Numbered from the stretch's first letter, positions 1 through 8,800 are shown. The stretch is DNA of 39,916 bases from Rhizobium tibeticum (GCF_900110205.1 NZ_FOCV01000042.1:1-39916); one strand, 5' to 3'. The notes: a model not told the origin generated them from the letters alone. Numbers and translations: made by a program.

Positions 1-83
1 GCTAAAGCGCGTCGCCCGTTTTTTGATTCAGGTTCTCGAATCGACCGATTTGTGATTCCTTCGTAGCTGGAAGGAGACCGATC

Positions 84-509
84 ATGGGCAAATCACATCC
101 GATCGAGTTGCGTTCCCGTGTTATTGCATTCGTTGAAGAGGGCAACACCCATCGTGAGGCGTCCCGTCATTTCCGGGTGTCGCCTCGATTTGTGAATAAC
201 CTTGTTATCCTGAAGCGTGAGACGGGCTCTCTGCTGCCGAGACGACAGGGCCATGTCGGCGGCGGCAAGTTGAGCGACCATGGAACATGGTTCCGTGAAC
301 GTATGGCTGAGAAGGGTGATTTGACGCTTGACGAATTGTGCCTCGAGCTTGCCGAGCGCGGCGTCATTGTGCATCGCTCGAGCGTCGGCCGCATGTTGCA
401 CCGGCTCGGGTTAAGCCACAAAAAAAAGCCTCATGGCAAGCGAGCAGCTTCGTCCGGAAATCGCTCGGGCGAGAAATCTATGGATAGAAAGACGCAAGCC
501 GTTTTTTGA
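84..509 (+). CDS. IS630 transposase, N-terminal part (orfA, helix-turn-helix)
   Basis: This frame encodes the DNA-binding half of an IS630-type transposase. An N-terminal helix-turn-helix has the usual pattern (residues about 5-40, with IELRSRVIAFVEEG and EASRHFRVS), followed by a second winged-helix-like segment with LTLDELCLELAERG. AGGAG at 71-75 precedes the ATG. The meaningful part ends near residue 115 at a run of eight adenines (420-427); beyond it the frame reads out-of-phase sequence until the stop at 507-509. The catalytic half is in the other frame, so a functional protein needs a frame change at the A run. Confidence 0.85.
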   Translation: MGKSHPIELRSRVIAFVEEGNTHREASRHFRVSPRFVNNLVILKRETGSLLPRRQGHVGGGKLSDHGTWFRERMAEKGDLTLDELCLELAERGVIVHRSSVGRMLHRLGLSHKKKPHGKRAASSGNRSGEKSMDRKTQAVF

Positions 510-1035
510 TAAGGCTCTGGCGCGCCTTACTTTTATCGATGAGACGTCGACGAACACAAAGCTGACAAAACGCTCCGGTTGGTCGTTAAGGGGCCAACGT
601 TACCGCAGTCATGCGCCTTTCGGATCCTGGAAGACGCAGACGTTTATCGCGGGCCTAAGATCGCATTCCATGGTCGCGCCATGGATCGTCAACGCACCAA
701 TGAATGCCGAGATATTCGAGACTTGGATCGAAACGCAACTCGTCCCAACTCTATCAAAGGGCGACATCGTCATTGCCGACAATGTCGGTTTCCACAAAAG
801 CCAAAAGGCCGAAAAACTCATCAGACAAACCGGTGCCAGGCTGCTGTTCTTACCTGCCTATTCGCCCGACCTGAACCCAATCGAAATGGCCTTCTCGAAA
901 CTCAAGTCGCTCCTACGAAAGAAAGCCGCAAGGAGCTTCGACACAATATCGAATGCCCTCAGTGACATCTGTGCACTGTTCTCCGTTGAAGAATGTCGAA
1001 ACTACTTCAAGGCCGCAGGGTATGAGGCGATTTAG
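415..1035 (+). CDS. IS630 transposase, C-terminal DDE catalytic part (orfB)
   Basis: This frame is open from 415, just after an in-frame TAA, with a possible internal ATG at 433. It encodes the DDE domain of an IS630 transposase: first acidic residue in LTFIDETS, second in IVIADNVGFH, and the third in the family motif LPAYSPDLNPIE followed by SKLKSLLRKKA. All three catalytic residues are present and the C-terminus looks normal, so the element may be functional if orfA and orfB are joined by slippage on the A8 tract. No good ribosome binding site precedes the ATG at 433, which also favours a fusion product. Confidence 0.85.
   Translation, partial: ATKKSLMASEQLRPEIARARNLWIERRKPFFDKALARLTFIDETSTNTKLTKRSGWSLRGQRYRSHAPFGSWKTQTFIAGLRSHSMVAPWIVNAPMNAEIFETWIETQLVPTLSKGDIVIADNVGFHKSQKAEKLIRQTGARLLFLPAYSPDLNPIEMAFSKLKSLLRKKAARSFDTISNALSDICALFSVEECRNYFKAAGYEAI
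420..427 (+). other. A8 slippery tract joining the two transposase frames
   Basis: Eight consecutive adenines lie in the only overlap where orfA (codon phase from 84) and orfB (open from 415) are both in frame with conserved IS630 sequence. Loss of one A or gain of two A in the mRNA, or a +1 ribosomal shift, would join them. Several IS630 members are known to use frameshifting, so this may be programmed and not damage. Confidence 0.6.
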
Positions 1036-1047
1036 GTGCGACAAGCT

Positions 1048-2220
1048 TTAGTAGGGAAGGCCGACGTAATTTTCCGCGAGCGCAGTCGAGGCTGCGCGCG
1101 AATGCGTGAGATAGTCGAGCTCGGCTTCCTGAATCTTTTGATCGAAGTCACCGGTGTTTGGAAACCGGTGCATCATCGTCGTCATCCACCAGGAGAAACG
1201 AACCGCCTTCCAGACCCGGGCAAGCGCCTTTTGCGAGTAGGCGTCGATGCCTGCGTTCGAACGATCCTGGTAATGCTCTACGAGGCCTGAAAACAGATAG
1301 TGCACGTCACTCGCGGCGAGATTGAGGCCTTTGGCGCCGGTCGGCGGAACGATATGGGCGGCATCGCCGACAAGGAACATGCGGCCGAACCGCATCGGCT
1401 CGGCAACGAAGGAGCGCAACGGCGCGATCGACTTCTCGAAGGAGGGCGCCGTGACAAGCGCCTCGGCATGGTGCACAGGCAGCCGACACCGCAACTCGCC
1501 CCAAAATCGATCGTCGCTCCAGTTCTCAACCCTCTCGTCCAGGGGACACTGGATGTAATAGCGGCTGCGATGTTGCGAACGCATGGAACAAAGCGCAAAT
1601 CCGCGCGGGTGGTTGGCATAGATCAGTTCGTGGTTGACGGGAGCAACCTCTGCCAGAATTCCGAGCCAGCCGAAAGGGTAGACCTTCTCGAAGGTACGCA
1701 GCGACATTTCCGGCACCGCCTTGCGGCTGACGCCATGGAAGCCGTCGCAGCCGGCGATGAAATCGCAGTCTATGCGGTGGGTGGCGCCATCCTTCTCGTA
1801 GGTCACGTAAGGCATCCCTTTGTCGAAGTCGTGCGGCTCGACGCTCGCCGCCTCGTAGATCGTCTGCGCCCCGCTGATCTCGCGCTGCTCCATCAGATCC
1901 CGGGTGACTTCTGTCTGCCCGTAGACCATGACGCGCTTGCCGCCAGTCAGGCCGAAGAGGTCGATGCGGTGATCGCGCCCGTCGAAGGCAAGCGAGAAGC
2001 CATCATGCGGCAGCCCCTCGGCATGCATGCGCGCGCCGGCCTTTGCCTTGTCGATGAGACCAACGGTTCCTTCCTCCAGCACTCCGGCGCGCACGCGGCC
2101 GAGAATGTAGTCCTTTCCAACGCGGTCGAGGATGATGTTGTCGATACCGGCCTGCGATAGCAACTGGCCGAGCAAAAGCCCCGATGGGCCGGAGCCGATG
2201 ATGGCTACCTGTGTGCGCAT
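1048..2220 (-). CDS. pobA: 4-hydroxybenzoate 3-monooxygenase (p-hydroxybenzoate hydroxylase)
   Basis: PobA is a cytosolic FAD- and NADPH-dependent flavoprotein that hydroxylates 4-hydroxybenzoate to protocatechuate, feeding the beta-ketoadipate pathway. The N-terminal GxGxxG dinucleotide motif (IIGSGPSG, residues 7-14), the central CDGFHG (158-163) and the second FAD motif GDAAHIVPPTG (285-295) are present. The substrate-site residues known from the Pseudomonas enzyme are at the same numbers: Tyr201, Ser212, Arg214, Tyr222 and Tyr385. The ATG at 2220 is chosen over an in-frame GTG at 2235 because GGAGGA lies six bases ahead of it, giving 390 residues. The stop codon is formed by the flanking TA plus the last base of the adjoining IS630 element, so up to a few native C-terminal residues may be lost. 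It is divergent from pobR. Confidence 0.97.
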   Translation of the reverse strand: MRTQVAIIGSGPSGLLLGQLLSQAGIDNIILDRVGKDYILGRVRAGVLEEGTVGLIDKAKAGARMHAEGLPHDGFSLAFDGRDHRIDLFGLTGGKRVMVYGQTEVTRDLMEQREISGAQTIYEAASVEPHDFDKGMPYVTYEKDGATHRIDCDFIAGCDGFHGVSRKAVPEMSLRTFEKVYPFGWLGILAEVAPVNHELIYANHPRGFALCSMRSQHRSRYYIQCPLDERVENWSDDRFWGELRCRLPVHHAEALVTAPSFEKSIAPLRSFVAEPMRFGRMFLVGDAAHIVPPTGAKGLNLAASDVHYLFSGLVEHYQDRSNAGIDAYSQKALARVWKAVRFSWWMTTMMHRFPNTGDFDQKIQEAELDYLTHSRAASTALAENYVGLPY

Positions 2221-2282
2221 GGTGTCCTCCCGCACTTGTCTTTTGCCAAATTTTGACGAGGCAGTTGACCGTCAGCAATGGA

Positions 2283-2301
2283 CAATTCCATCATGAAATT
2301 G
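2283..2301. promoter_or_regulatory. 19-bp near-palindrome between pobA and pobR
   Basis: The sequence CAATTCCATCATGAAATTG has two 9-bp arms with one mismatch around a central C, in the 115-bp divergent intergenic region. It is the clearest symmetric element there and is a candidate PobR operator; that role is inferred. Confidence 0.4.
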
Positions 2302-2335
2302 CACTAATCGAACATAGGATGGAGAGGAGGCGACG

Positions 2336-3223
2336 GTGGCGAGGATCGTTCCGACATATGAGCTCTACGGGGAGAAAACCGGAGGAAAGCCGGATTTCTG
2401 GCTGCATTGCGAAACGATTCCATCGAGGAGCAGCCTGCATCATTGGGAGATCCGGCCGCACCGCCATGACAGTTTTTTTCAGATATTGTACATTGATAGC
2501 GGTTCTGGGGAGGCGATGTTCTCGAGCGTCTGGCACCCGATCGAACCGCAGTCGGTGATCACTGTTCCTCCAAGCCTCGACCATGGATTTCGCTTCTCCA
2601 GGGATATTGGCGGCTTCGTCATCACGGTGCTGAGTTCGCATCTGAAGGCCTTTCCCGGCGACCGCAGTCGGCTCGGAGAGTGGATGGCATCGCCGCACCT
2701 GACGAAACTCGACATGGACGATGAGGACGGCCGCTATGTCGCGGCTTGCCTGCAGCGACTGGGGCACGAGTTCGCGCAGCAGCGGGCCGGGCGCAACGAT
2801 CTGTTGGAGTCCTATCTGACATCGGCCCTGCTGATCACGGCGCGGCTGTCTTCCGAAAAGCAGGAAGACCAGGGGGCTGCCGATGAAAATGAGCGCCGCA
2901 TGGAGCTGCTGCACGGGCTGATCCAGCGGCATTTCAAGTCGCATGAGCCGGCTGCCTTCTATGCCAAGGCGCTCGGCATTTCGCCGACGCACCTCAATCG
3001 GATCGTGCGCGCGACGACCGGCCACGGAGCACATGAGCTGATCACCCGCAAACTCCTCGACGAGGCAAAGCGCGAGCTGGTCTTCACCTTCGGCAGCGTC
3101 CAGGCGATCGCCTTCCGGCTTGGGTTTTCGGATCCCGCCTATTTCTCGCGCTTCTTCCTCAAACAGGCCGGCCAGACACCGCGGGCATGGCGCGTGGCGG
3201 AGCGGGCCAAACTCGGCGTCTAG
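2336..3223 (+). CDS. pobR: AraC-family transcriptional regulator, probable activator of pobA
   Basis: The protein has 295 residues, with an N-terminal cupin-like effector domain (HHWEIRPHRHDSFFQ) and a C-terminal AraC double helix-turn-helix (residues about 185-285, ALGISPTHLNRIVR and FRLGFSDPAYFSRFF). In rhizobia and other proteobacteria this type of gene lies divergent from pobA and activates it in response to 4-hydroxybenzoate. That role is inferred from position. The start is GTG at 2336 with AGGAGG five bases upstream (2325-2330). The stop codon overlaps that of pcaR on the other strand through a shared CTAG (3220-3223). Confidence 0.85.
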   Translation: MARIVPTYELYGEKTGGKPDFWLHCETIPSRSSLHHWEIRPHRHDSFFQILYIDSGSGEAMFSSVWHPIEPQSVITVPPSLDHGFRFSRDIGGFVITVLSSHLKAFPGDRSRLGEWMASPHLTKLDMDDEDGRYVAACLQRLGHEFAQQRAGRNDLLESYLTSALLITARLSSEKQEDQGAADENERRMELLHGLIQRHFKSHEPAAFYAKALGISPTHLNRIVRATTGHGAHELITRKLLDEAKRELVFTFGSVQAIAFRLGFSDPAYFSRFFLKQAGQTPRAWRVAERAKLGV

Positions 3224-3975
3224 CGCAACACCAGGCGCAGAGCCTTTTGTGTTTCTTTGAGCAGAGGCAGATAACGGACCGGCATATCGGCGGCCGGCGC
3301 GTGGGCGACCGGTGCGCCAATATTGATCGCCGCCACCGTCTGTCCGCGGTCGTTCTCGACAGGCACGGCAATCGAGCAAAGGCCAATTTCCAATTCCTGG
3401 TCGATAACCGCATAGCCCTGTTCGCGCACGCGCCGGAACTCGCTGACCAGTTCTTCCACATCTGTCTTGGTATTCGGCGTGTTGGGCTTGAGGTCGGTGC
3501 GGGCGAGGATGGATCTGGCTTCGGTCTCCGTGAGCGCCGCAAGCAGCACCCGACCCATCGAGGCGCAGAAGGCCGGCAGGCGGCTGCCGGGTGTCAGGTT
3601 GATCGACATGACGCGGCGCTGCGAGGCACGGGCGATATAGACGATCTCGGTGCCGTCGAGCACCGAAGCTGACGCGCTCTGCCCGGCCTTCTCCGACAAC
3701 TGGTCGAGATGGGGCTGGATAAGAACAGGCAGGGGCGTTGCAGAGAGATAGGCGTGTCCGAGCCGCAGGATCTTCGGCGTCAGGGCAAAGAACTTGCCGT
3801 CATAATCGGCATAGCCAAGTTCGGCCAGCGTCAGCAACGAGCGGCGCACCGTGGCGCGGTCGAGCCCGGTCAGCTTCGCGGCTTCGGCAATCGAAAGGCG
3901 CTGGCGCGTCTCCTCGAATGCTTCGATGACCTTCAGTCCTCTGGCAAACCCACTGACAAAATCTGTTTCACGCAT
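3220..3975 (-). CDS. pcaR: IclR-family regulator of the pca genes
   Basis: This 251-residue protein has an N-terminal winged helix-turn-helix (RLSIAEAAKLTGLDRATVRRSLLTLAELGY, given here in part: residues about 21-50) and a C-terminal IclR effector domain. It is close in layout to PcaR/PcaU regulators, which bind beta-ketoadipate or protocatechuate and control pcaIJF. The gene is divergent from pcaI. The ATG at 3975 is chosen because GGGGAGA lies a few bases ahead and a good promoter ends just upstream; longer in-frame starts would run across that promoter and the operator repeats. IclR proteins of this type often repress their own gene. Confidence 0.88.
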   Translation of the reverse strand: MRETDFVSGFARGLKVIEAFEETRQRLSIAEAAKLTGLDRATVRRSLLTLAELGYADYDGKFFALTPKILRLGHAYLSATPLPVLIQPHLDQLSEKAGQSASASVLDGTEIVYIARASQRRVMSINLTPGSRLPAFCASMGRVLLAALTETEARSILARTDLKPNTPNTKTDVEELVSEFRRVREQGYAVIDQELEIGLCSIAVPVENDRGQTVAAINIGAPVAHAPAADMPVRYLPLLKETQKALRLVLR

Positions 3976-3994
3976 CACCGTTCTCCCCGCCATC

Positions 3995-4023
3995 ATTCTG
4001 TGCGATATACGAACAAATGTCAA
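3995..4023 (-). promoter_or_regulatory. Predicted sigma-70 promoter of pcaR
   Basis: On the minus strand TTGACA (4023-4018) is followed by a 17-bp spacer and CAGAAT (4000-3995), 20 bases before the pcaR ATG. The -10 region overlaps one arm of an inverted repeat (3999-4007) and the -35 overlaps another (4019-4026). Confidence 0.5.
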
Positions 4024-4044
4024 ATACCGCACAAAATATTTGAC
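3999..4044. promoter_or_regulatory. Two interlocked inverted repeats, candidate PcaR operators
   Basis: Repeat 1 is TGTGCGATA (3999-4007) with TACCGCACA (4025-4033), one mismatch in nine and a 17-bp spacer. Repeat 2 is GTCAAATA (4019-4026) with TATTTGAC (4037-4044), perfect, with a 10-bp spacer. They overlap both predicted divergent promoters, so one regulator could control both directions. Binding by PcaR is inferred. Confidence 0.55.
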
Positions 4045-4068
4045 GTCGGTTTCGTAGAAGCGCTTATT
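4040..4068 (+). promoter_or_regulatory. Predicted sigma-70 promoter of pcaIJF
   Basis: TTGACG (4040-4045), a 17-bp spacer and CTTATT (4063-4068) lie 35 bases before the pcaI start. This resembles the rhizobial vegetative consensus (CTTGAC-N17-CTATAT). The -35 is inside the right arm of the perfect inverted repeat. Confidence 0.5.
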
Positions 4069-4103
4069 GGCCGGCATTCGACAGCAGGATCACGGGAGGC
4101 CAC

Positions 4104-4952
4104 ATGGCGAAGATCGTATCGTTGAAGGAAGCCGTGGCTGAAAACGTCAGGGATGGCGACACCGTCGCCATGGAAGGCTTCACCCATCTCATCCCCTATG
4201 CCGCCGGCCACGAGGTGATCCGCCAGGGCAAGAAGGATCTCTATCTGATCCGCATGACCCCGGACATTCTCTACGACCAGCTGATCGGGGTAGGGGCCGC
4301 GCGCGGCATGAAGTTCTCCTGGGGCGGCAATCCGGGCGTCGGCTCACTGCATCGCTTCCGCGATGCGGTGGAGAACCAGTGGCCGCGGCTGTTGGAAATC
4401 GAAGAGCACAGCCACGCGGCCATGGCCAATGCCTACGAGGCGGGGGCGGCCAATCTGCCGTTTGCCGCTTTGCGCGGCTATATCGGCGCCGATCTTCCCA
4501 AGGTCAATCAAAACATCAAGTCCGTCACCTGCCCCTTCACCGGCGAGGTTCTGGCCGCCGTTCCGGCCATTCGCCCTGATGTCACGATCATTCACGCGCT
4601 GCGTGCCGACCGCAAGGGCAACGTCCTGCTCGAAGGCATCGTCGGCGTGCAGAAGGAAGCCGTGCTTGCCGCCAAGCGCTCGATCGTGACAGTCGAGGAG
4701 ATCGTCGATGAGCTCGACCCGCCATCGCCAAACTCAGTCGTGTTGCCGACCTGGGCCGTGAGCGCTGTGGCGAACGTGCCGGGCGGCGCATTCCCATCCT
4801 ATGCGCAGGGCTACTATCCGCGCTCGAACGCCTTTTACATCGCCTGGGACGAGATCGCTCGCGATCGCGACGCCTTCAAGACGTGGATCGACGAGAATGT
4901 CATGCAGGCGAGCCCGGAAGACTTTGCCAAGCATGCAAAGAAGGTTGCGTGA
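4104..4952 (+). CDS. pcaI: 3-oxoadipate CoA-transferase, alpha subunit
   Basis: PcaI is the A subunit of the heteromeric family I CoA-transferase that moves CoA from succinyl-CoA to 3-oxoadipate, the penultimate step of the beta-ketoadipate pathway. The 282-residue protein has the typical start (KIVSLKEAVAENVRDGDTVAMEGFTH), shown here as residues 3-28, and the subunit A glycine segment WGGNPGVGS (about residues 73-81). The ATG at 4104 has GGGAGG at 4094-4099. pcaJ follows after 10 bases and pcaF abuts pcaJ, so this is the first gene of a pcaIJF operon. Confidence 0.95.
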   Translation: MAKIVSLKEAVAENVRDGDTVAMEGFTHLIPYAAGHEVIRQGKKDLYLIRMTPDILYDQLIGVGAARGMKFSWGGNPGVGSLHRFRDAVENQWPRLLEIEEHSHAAMANAYEAGAANLPFAALRGYIGADLPKVNQNIKSVTCPFTGEVLAAVPAIRPDVTIIHALRADRKGNVLLEGIVGVQKEAVLAAKRSIVTVEEIVDELDPPSPNSVVLPTWAVSAVANVPGGAFPSYAQGYYPRSNAFYIAWDEIARDRDAFKTWIDENVMQASPEDFAKHAKKVA

Positions 4953-4962
4953 GGAGGAAAGA

Positions 4963-5745
4963 ATGAGCGACTTTACCCCTACCGAAATGATGACGATTGC
5001 CGCCGCGCGTGCGCTGACCAACGACGACGTCTGCTTCGTCGGCATCGGTGCACCCTCGGCCGCCTGCAACGTTGCGCGGCTCACGCACGCACCTGATATT
5101 ACGCTGATCTACGAGAGCGGCACAGTCGGCACCAAACCGGACGTGCTACCTCTGTCGATCGGCGATGGCGAACTTTGCGACACCGCGCTTTTCACCGTAT
5201 CGGTGCCGGAAATGTTCCGCTACTGGCTGCAAGGCGGCCGCATCACCACGGGCTTTCTCGGCGGCGCACAGATCGACAAGTTCGCAAATCTGAACACGAC
5301 GGTGGTCGGCCCTTACGATCATCCGAAGGTACGCCTGCCCGGTGGTGGTGGGGCGCCCGAGATCGCCAGCAATTGCGGTCAGATCTTCATCACCATGGCG
5401 CTTTCCAAGCGCGGCTTCGTCGACAAACTCCCCTTCGTCACCTCCATGGGCCACGGCGAAGGCGGCAATCACCGCGAGCGTCTCGGCATGACGACCAAGG
5501 GGCCGACCCGCGTCATCACCGATCTCTGCATTCTCGAACCGGATCCGGTGACGAAGGAGCTTACGGTCGTCTCAATCCATCGCGGCGTCAGCCGACAGCA
5601 GATCGTCGAGAATTGCGGCTGGACGATCAAGTTTGCCGACCAAGTCATCGAAACCCCGGTCCCGACCGACACCGAACTCATGACGCTGCGCGACATCAAT
5701 GCGCGCACGAAAAAAGCCCATCAGGGCGACAAGGAGACCGCATAG
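4963..5745 (+). CDS. pcaJ: 3-oxoadipate CoA-transferase, beta subunit
   Basis: PcaJ is the B subunit partner of PcaI. The 260-residue protein carries the family I CoA-transferase active-site segment with the catalytic glutamate in IYESGTVG (near residue 48), and the glycine-rich LPGGGGAPE that follows further on. The ATG at 4963 is preceded by GAGGAGGAAAG, which overlaps the end of pcaI; a longer open frame back to 4801 overlaps pcaI coding sequence and is not used. The stop codon directly abuts the pcaF ATG, which suggests translational coupling. Confidence 0.95.
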   Translation: MSDFTPTEMMTIAAARALTNDDVCFVGIGAPSAACNVARLTHAPDITLIYESGTVGTKPDVLPLSIGDGELCDTALFTVSVPEMFRYWLQGGRITTGFLGGAQIDKFANLNTTVVGPYDHPKVRLPGGGGAPEIASNCGQIFITMALSKRGFVDKLPFVTSMGHGEGGNHRERLGMTTKGPTRVITDLCILEPDPVTKELTVVSIHRGVSRQQIVENCGWTIKFADQVIETPVPTDTELMTLRDINARTKKAHQGDKETA

Positions 5746-6951
<1,206 letters not shown>

Positions 6952-6970
6952 CACGCGCCACAAAAGAAAG

Positions 6971-6994
6971 CGGCGCGGCAGGACCGTTGCGCCG
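6971..6994 (+). terminator. Weak hairpin between convergent pcaF and SDR gene
   Basis: CGGCGC (6971-6976) can pair with GCGCCG (6989-6994) around a 12-base loop, followed by ATTTCC. It lies 19 bases after the pcaF stop, in a 65-bp convergent gap. There is no clear T run, so terminator function is only suggested. Confidence 0.3.
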
Positions 6995-7016
6995 ATTTCC
7001 ATCTGCGCGGTGTTGC

Positions 7017-7811
7017 TTAGGGCATCAGCTGGCCGCCGTTGACCTCGATGATCTGGCCGGTGACATAACCGGAAAGTGTTGGAGATGCGAGGAACAGGTA
7101 GGCGCCGACGCAATCCTCCGGCGTCCCGACGAAACCCATCGGGATGGACTTGCGCTGCATTTCCATCTGCTCGTCGTTCGTATAGCGCTCATGAAACGGT
7201 GTCGCGATGACGCCAGGGGCCACCGCGTTGACGCGAATGCGGTCGGGAACGAACTCCTTGGCATGACCGCGGGTGATGGTCGAAACGAAACCCTTTGATG
7301 CCGCATAAAGCACGGCGCCGTTGCCGCCGCCGTTGCGCGCCGCAATCGAAGTCGTGTTGATGATGAACCCACCCTGCTTCTTCAGCCACGGATGGGCCGC
7401 GCGTGTGGCGGCGAGCACCGAGCGAGCGTTCAGATCCATGACCTTCATGTAGTGCTCGTCGGTATATTCAGCGGTTGGCTTGCGGCCGAGCATGCCGCCG
7501 GCATTGTTTATCAGCCCGTCAAGATGCCCAAAGGTTCTCGCCGTCTCCTCGACGACGCGTTCGCTCTCGCCTTCCCGTGACACGTCGCCATGCACGAGAT
7601 GCGCCGTACCGCCTGCCGCCCGGATCTCTTCGGCAAGCGCTTCGGCCGGCTCCCGGCTGGCATTGTAGTGAATGCCGAGCTTCATTTCCTGGGCGGCAAA
7701 AGCCCGCGCCAAGGCAGCACCGATTCCCGTCGAAGCGCCGGTGATCAACACCGCCTTGCCGGCAAGGTCCGGAATCTTCATGGATGCAAGCAATTGAGCA
7801 AGATTTGCCAT
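7017..7811 (-). CDS. Short-chain dehydrogenase/reductase (SDR)
   Basis: This is a classical SDR: cofactor motif TGASTGIG near residue 24, NNAG in the fourth strand, catalytic Ser in NTTS and the YAASK (YxxxK) pair, and a C-terminal GQIIEVNGGQ segment seen in many sugar, alcohol and acyl-reducing members. The substrate cannot be told from sequence. It is convergent with pcaF, so it is not in the pca operon. The ATG at 7811 has GGAGG about 11 bases upstream; an alternative ATG at 7781 has no ribosome binding site. The open frame extends to 7895 without support. Confidence 0.85.
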   Translation of the reverse strand: MANLAQLLASMKIPDLAGKAVLITGASTGIGAALARAFAAQEMKLGIHYNASREPAEALAEEIRAAGGTAHLVHGDVSREGESERVVEETARTFGHLDGLINNAGGMLGRKPTAEYTDEHYMKVMDLNARSVLAATRAAHPWLKKQGGFIINTTSIAARNGGGNGAVLYAASKGFVSTITRGHAKEFVPDRIRVNAVAPGVIATPFHERYTNDEQMEMQRKSIPMGFVGTPEDCVGAYLFLASPTLSGYVTGQIIEVNGGQLMP

Positions 7812-7900
7812 GGCAGCGACAGCCTCCGCAGTGTGGTGGGACAGATAGGGGCGAGTTGGGAGCTTATCAGCCTCTCTCGACCCGGGGCAATGCAATATCG

Positions 7901-8632
7901 CTACGTCGCAACATCGAGTTCGGGGTAGTGCCGAAAGATGCCTTCCTCGTTGAAGGCGAGGCGGCGCTCCGAGCGTAGGTAGGCTGAGAGGCTGGGGCGC
8001 TTTGAGACAGCGTCGTGCAACGCTGCCAAGGCTGGATAGGCAGTCGCATAAGCCTTCATCGCATTTGGAAAGGCATATCTCAGGCCCTCGATCACCTGAA
8101 ACAGGGACAGGTCAACGTAGCTAAGCGTGTCGCCAACGATGTGGCTTGGCCCCTTTGGATTCTGTTGCAGCACTTGCTCGAAGTAGCCGAGGAACTTTGG
8201 AATGCGCTCGCTGATAAAAGCGGCGGAGCGGGCTTTCGCCTCCTCCTTCTGATCCTCGTAGTAGCGGGACGTCGCGATCGGGTGGTGCGTGTCGTGCACC
8301 TCCGCTACCAGATCGGTGATCGTCAGTTGCAGGCCGTTGGCGACGTAGCGGAGCTTTTCGACCTCAGGCGCAAGACCGAGCTTCGGCCCGAGATAGAAGA
8401 GGATGTTGGCGACATGAGAGACAATCAGATCGCCATCTTTGAGAAATGGCGGCGCGAATGGAATATGGGGTTCGAGCCTGCTCTGCATCAGCTCCAGCAT
8501 GACGCCGGTGCCCATCCCACGTCCGGACTGTCTGGCAACGTCGACATAGTCTGCTCGCGCTTCTTCCAGCGCCAGACGCACGAACTCGCCGCGGCCCTGA
8601 ATGCCATCCCAATAATACAGCTCATATGCCAT
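7901..8632 (-). CDS. Glutathione S-transferase family protein
   Basis: This 243-residue protein has the two-domain GST layout. An N-terminal thioredoxin-like domain begins ELYYWDGIQGRGEFVRLALEEA, and a helical C-terminal domain contains SYVDLSLFQVIEGLRYAF, where the conserved Asp of the GST N-capping box would lie. The start is clear: AGGAGGG lies five bases before the ATG at 8632. Its stop is close to the upstream end of the SDR gene on the same strand (about 90 bp), so co-transcription is possible. A detoxification role is inferred from the family. Confidence 0.88.
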   Translation of the reverse strand: MAYELYYWDGIQGRGEFVRLALEEARADYVDVARQSGRGMGTGVMLELMQSRLEPHIPFAPPFLKDGDLIVSHVANILFYLGPKLGLAPEVEKLRYVANGLQLTITDLVAEVHDTHHPIATSRYYEDQKEEAKARSAAFISERIPKFLGYFEQVLQQNPKGPSHIVGDTLSYVDLSLFQVIEGLRYAFPNAMKAYATAYPALAALHDAVSKRPSLSAYLRSERRLAFNEEGIFRHYPELDVAT

Positions 8633-8699
8633 GAATGCCCTCCTGTGGTTCGCATCATATTGCGATGTGTATGCTGCTCGTTGTGCTTGCTGTGTCGCC

Positions 8700-8800
8700 G
8701 CGGCCTTCTTCGCGAAGGGTCGAGCCCTCACCCACGGGACGCGCCGTGGCGGCGCCTCTGCGCCCTTGTGGGACGCCTCGTGAGGATCCTTCTCCCATAG
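8700..8800. repeat. Palindrome-rich intergenic segment, possible dispersed repeat
   Basis: Upstream of the GST gene lies a palindrome-rich segment: CTTCGCGAAG (8708-8717), then CCACGG (8732-8737) pairing with CCGTGG (8744-8749), then GGCGGCGCC. It resembles the mosaic intergenic repeats of rhizobia in texture, but no second copy is present in the window. Confidence 0.25.

Larger units (their letters stand above)
5..1048 (+). mobile_element. IS630-family insertion sequence, apparently complete
   Basis: The element carries two transposase reading frames (84-509 and 415-1035). Its ends form imperfect inverted repeats: the left end reads AAGCGCGTCGC, and the reverse complement of the right end reads AAGCTTGTCGC. 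Each end is flanked by TA (3-4 and 1049-1050), which fits the TA target duplication of the IS630/Tc1 superfamily. The length of about 1.04 kb is normal for the family. The right boundary falls inside the stop codon of pobA. The left boundary is only two bases from the window edge, so it could not be verified against outside sequence. Confidence 0.85.

Noticed and set aside
31..46. TTC-GAATC-like string resembling a tRNA T-arm.
   Set aside because: No cloverleaf can be drawn around it and it lies within the IS630 left end.
1300..2160. A 286-codon plus-strand frame across pobA.
   Set aside because: Shadow of pobA; no start signal or known domain.
2291..3379. A 362-codon minus-strand frame across pobR.
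   Set aside because: Antisense to a well-supported AraC gene with ribosome binding site; low-complexity Arg-rich protein.
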